A DNA stretch of 24,884 nt from Muribaculaceae bacterium (GTDB taxonomy: Bacteria; Bacteroidota; Bacteroidia; Bacteroidales; Muribaculaceae). The stretch lies in contig VSPN01000041.1 in assembly GCA_009775355.1 (NCBI GenBank), forward strand, positions 1 through 24,884. The letters run 5' to 3'. The notes under the pieces were generated by a model. That model worked only from the letters and a program-made list of their open reading frames with translations. It was not told the DNA's origin and did no database searches. This document shows positions 22,835 to 24,884 of this stretch, one piece after another. Made by a program: the position numbers and the translations under genes. Position 1 is the first letter of the stretch, and the number at the start of each line of letters is the position of its first letter.

Positions 22835-23803
22835 ATGAAACGTAATGTAACATACAGATATAACCCGGATACTGACAATTTTGAAAGAATATATCCTTCG
22901 TTCAGATCAAGATTCTTACGGGTTTTGCTGTTCGCCGGGAGTTCTCTGCTCTCAGGTGCTGTGCTGTATGTTCTGGCGTTCTACCTGTTCGGCACACCGA
23001 CAGAAGACAGCCTGAGGCGTGAGAATGCCATGTTGAAGAGTCAGTATAACGTCCTGAACAGGCGACTTGACAATTCTCTCAAGATAATGGGCGATATCCA
23101 GAACCGCGACGATAACTTCTATCGTGTTATGATGCAGATGGAGCCTATGTCGAGAAGCCAGCGTTTTGCAGGTCTGGACAATGAAAAGAGATACCGTGAA
23201 ATACAGAAGCTTCCTGATGCCGGTCTAGTCAAACTGCTTACCCAGCGGCTTGATCTGTTCGACAGGCAGCTTTACGCGCAGTCAATCTCTTTTGACCAGT
23301 TGCGCATCGAGGCTGGACGTCAGAAAGAGAAGATTGCCCGCATTCCATCCATAATTCCTATCGATATAAAAGACTATACGATGTCATCGGGATATGGCTA
23401 CCGCAGGGATCCTGTTTATGGATCGACAAAATTTCATGCAGGCCTCGATTTCGCGGCAAAGACCGGAACCCCGGTATATGCCACGGGAGACGGCACGGTA
23501 GAAGTGGCCGAGAGGAAAAGCGGATATGGAAACTGCATCGACATATCACATGGCTACAACTATCTGACCCGATACGCTCATCTCAGTGAGATACTTGTGG
23601 CTCCGGGACAGGAAGTAAAAAGGGGAGATCTCATCGGCAAGGTCGGATCTACAGGCAAGTCTACGGGGCCGCATCTGCACTATGAGGTCAGATTCAAGGA
23701 TGAGCCTCAGAATCCGGTGAATTATTATTTCATGGATGTGAGTCCCGAGCAATATGCGGAAATGGTCAGGGAGGCCGAAAACGCGGGTCATGTCATGGAC
23801 TGA
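22835..23803 (+). CDS. Membrane-anchored M23 (LytM-type) murein endopeptidase
   Basis: A 322-residue protein with a short basic cytoplasmic tail, one membrane helix (about 29-52), a periplasmic helical/coiled-coil region (about 55-170) and a C-terminal M23 peptidase domain (about 180-295). The zinc and catalytic residues are intact: His201 and Asp205 in HAGLD, His249 in RYAHL, and His280/His282 in GPHLHYEV. It should therefore be an active endopeptidase cutting peptidoglycan cross-links, unlike the degenerate LytM activators of the EnvC type. It resembles MepM-like enzymes of Bacteroidetes. The MerR-type regulator gene follows 18 bp later, probably in the same transcript. Confidence 0.9.
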   Translation: MKRNVTYRYNPDTDNFERIYPSFRSRFLRVLLFAGSSLLSGAVLYVLAFYLFGTPTEDSLRRENAMLKSQYNVLNRRLDNSLKIMGDIQNRDDNFYRVMMQMEPMSRSQRFAGLDNEKRYREIQKLPDAGLVKLLTQRLDLFDRQLYAQSISFDQLRIEAGRQKEKIARIPSIIPIDIKDYTMSSGYGYRRDPVYGSTKFHAGLDFAAKTGTPVYATGDGTVEVAERKSGYGNCIDISHGYNYLTRYAHLSEILVAPGQEVKRGDLIGKVGSTGKSTGPHLHYEVRFKDEPQNPVNYYFMDVSPEQYAEMVREAENAGHVMD

Positions 23804-23821
23804 CCGGATGAATCAGAGCAA

Positions 23822-24157
23822 ATGGAGGAGTTTGACAAACTTTTTTATAAGATAAGTGATGTGTCGGAACTGTTGGGAGTTCCGGCCAGCACATTGCGGT
23901 ATTGGGAATCGGAGTTTCCGGAGATAATGCCTAAAAGAAGCCGATCCAACCGCCGCTATTACAGACCTGAGGATCTGCGTGTATTGCGCATGATACACTA
24001 TCTTGTGAAGGTCAAGGGTTTGCGTATGGACGCTGCAAAAGAGGAATTGCGCTCAAACCGCAGCAATGTCTCGCGGCGTATGGAAATAATCGATCTTCTG
24101 ACCGACACTCGCCAACGCCTTGAGGAAATGCTTTCCGCTCTCAACAAGCGCAGATAG
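23822..24157 (+). CDS. MerR-family transcriptional regulator
   Basis: A 111-residue DNA-binding protein with an N-terminal MerR winged helix: YKISDVSELLGVPASTLRYWE forms the helix-turn-helix, followed by the wing residues SNRRYYRPEDLRVLRMI. The C-terminal part (about 70-111) is a predicted dimerisation helix. No Cys-rich metal site or fused effector domain is present, so the signal is unknown. It is similar to the small single-domain MerR proteins widely found in Bacteroidetes. It follows the M23 gene by 18 bp and converges on the CYTH gene, with only 14 bp between the two stops. Confidence 0.9.
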   Translation: MEEFDKLFYKISDVSELLGVPASTLRYWESEFPEIMPKRSRSNRRYYRPEDLRVLRMIHYLVKVKGLRMDAAKEELRSNRSNVSRRMEIIDLLTDTRQRLEEMLSALNKRR

Positions 24158-24171
24158 GCTGACATGTCGTT

Positions 24172-24630
24172 TCAATCGACTTTCCTGACTGTCAGGTTCG
24201 AATTATAATACTCGGGGTTTCCTGTCACATTTTCTCCAGTAAACGGAGGAAGTTCATATTTCTCGTCAGAAGACTCAAGCTCTATCTCCGCCATCACAAG
24301 AGATGCCTGATTGCCTTGAAATTCGTCAACTTCCCATATTTTCCCTTTATACGGGACGATATACCGTCTCTTTTCGATAAGAGGAGGCAGACAGATCTTC
24401 AACATAGAGTCCGCGTCTTCAAGAGGAATCCTGTACTCGCATTCGAGCCTTGCGTCACCAGATGTGATTCCTTTTACAGTTATAAATCCTTTGTCATCAA
24501 CTATGCGTATCCTGACGGTACGTTCAGGATCACGCGAAAGATAGCCCTGGCGTATGTGGCGTTGCGAGACGGCCATCCGTCGGTATGAATCGCCGACAAC
24601 CAGATATTTGTGTTCAATTTCAAGTGCCAT
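24172..24630 (-). CDS. CYTH-domain protein (probable triphosphatase)
   Basis: A 152-residue protein of the CYTH (triphosphate tunnel metalloenzyme) family. It starts MALEIEHKYLVVGD, with the signature ExExK motif at Glu4, Glu6 and Lys8. Further charged tunnel residues appear in TVRIRIVDDKGFITVKG, LECEYRIPL, RRYIVPYKGKIWEVDEFQG and AEIELES. Small bacterial members of this size include an inorganic triphosphatase from Nitrosomonas; others are adenylate cyclases, so tripolyphosphate hydrolysis is likely but not certain. ATG 24630 is chosen because the motif begins there in the family. A second in-frame ATG nine codons upstream (24657) arises from a short sequence duplication. The gene is transcribed alone. 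Confidence 0.85.
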   Translation of the reverse strand: MALEIEHKYLVVGDSYRRMAVSQRHIRQGYLSRDPERTVRIRIVDDKGFITVKGITSGDARLECEYRIPLEDADSMLKICLPPLIEKRRYIVPYKGKIWEVDEFQGNQASLVMAEIELESSDEKYELPPFTGENVTGNPEYYNSNLTVRKVD

Positions 24631-24657
24631 GTGAAATAATATAATATCAAGTGCCAT
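24616..24657 (-). repeat. In-frame duplication around the CYTH start codon
   Basis: Two 15-base copies (24616-24630 and 24643-24657, 14 of 15 identical) lie 27 bp apart. Each contains an ATG in the same frame, giving the peptide starts MALEI and MALDI. The spacing is exactly nine codons, so either ATG could start the protein. Confidence 0.7.
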
Positions 24658-24740
24658 ATGACGTTTTTAAATTTACGGGCATCCTCTTGTATACAGGACT
24701 GGCCGTCATGGAAATCAAACATGTCACAGGCAATCTTATG

Positions 24741-24748
24741 CAAAGATA
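24741..24748 (-). promoter_or_regulatory. -7 box for the CYTH gene
   Basis: The minus strand reads TATCTTTG, a full TAnnTTTG match about 110 bases upstream of the chosen start. A TTTG (24772-24775) lies 23 bp further upstream, slightly beyond the usual spacing. Confidence 0.5.
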
Positions 24749-24884
24749 GCAAATATTGACGAATCTGGGATCAAACCACTTTCCAATCCGGAGTGCTGAC
24801 TTTTTTGAATATGAAGTTGTTTAAACTAATTTGATTTGTGAAATTTTTTAAGGAAAATAACGATAAAAGCGAGGAAATTCCAAC
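24749..24884. other. Intergenic stretch at the right edge
   Basis: No gene is recognisable. TTTG at 24804-24807, a GTTTAAAC palindrome at 24819-24826 and TAATTTG at 24827-24833 give the region a promoter-like look on the plus strand, but no perfect -7 box is present. The last bases are A-rich, as before many starts in this window. Confidence 0.3.

Noticed and set aside
24804..24833. Promoter-like arrangement near the right edge
   Set aside because: TAATTTG is one base short of TAnnTTTG and the gene it would serve lies outside the window, so it is noted only as part of the intergenic description.
1..24884. Search for CRISPR arrays, tRNA or rRNA genes, transposases and integration sites
   Set aside because: No repeated spacer pattern, cloverleaf-like segment, transposase motif or long terminal repeats were seen by eye.

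Overview
The window looks like ordinary chromosomal DNA from the order Bacteroidales, possibly a Muribaculaceae-type gut commensal. Four observations support this. The protein set is typical: a BamD lipoprotein, a Bacteroidetes-type RNA polymerase omega subunit, a kinase-less PASTA protein beside an RluD-type enzyme, and a Tgt without zinc cysteines. Promoter -7 boxes match the Bacteroidetes consensus TAnnTTTG. Start codons lack clear Shine-Dalgarno sequences and instead follow A-rich stretches. Base composition is close to half G+C with no obvious foreign island. I saw no rRNA, tRNA, insertion sequence, prophage, CRISPR array or defence locus, and no clearly new multi-gene system. The main interest is in divergent proteins and expression signals.

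Layout. (1) 128-3667, minus strand: bamD and rpoZ, then an intrinsic terminator, then a tightly overlapping trio (ATP-grasp-like protein, DUF2520 Rossmann protein, KDO-8-phosphate phosphatase). (2) 3801-8742, plus strand, diverging from bamD: PASTA protein, RluD-type pseudouridine synthase, PlsB/PlsC-like acyltransferase, membrane metallophosphoesterase and a short FolK-like protein. (3) 8716-11038, minus strand: tgt and an LptF/LptG permease, with a strong promoter that appears to give a leaderless tgt mRNA. (4) 11108-16850, minus strand: the rod-shape operon mreB-mreC-mreD-mrdA-rodA, with a structured leader of about 150 nt. (5) 17132-19842, plus strand: CPBP membrane protease, holA (DNA polymerase III delta) and a flavodoxin/ferredoxin fusion, ending at a hairpin with a 20-bp perfect stem shared with alaS. 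(6) 19934-22558, minus strand: alaS. (7) 22835-24157, plus strand: M23 endopeptidase and a MerR-type regulator. (8) 24172-24630, minus strand: a CYTH-domain protein.

The theme is the cell envelope: KDO supply and LPS export (kdsC, LptF/G), outer-membrane protein assembly (BamD), lateral wall growth (MreBCD-PBP2-RodA), peptidoglycan hydrolysis (M23) and phospholipid acylation. These are mixed with core information genes (rpoZ, rluD, tgt, holA, alaS). No gene appears broken. Start sites were chosen from family alignments by eye and from promoter and terminator positions; where two are possible this is stated. No intergenic stretch exceeds 300 bases.
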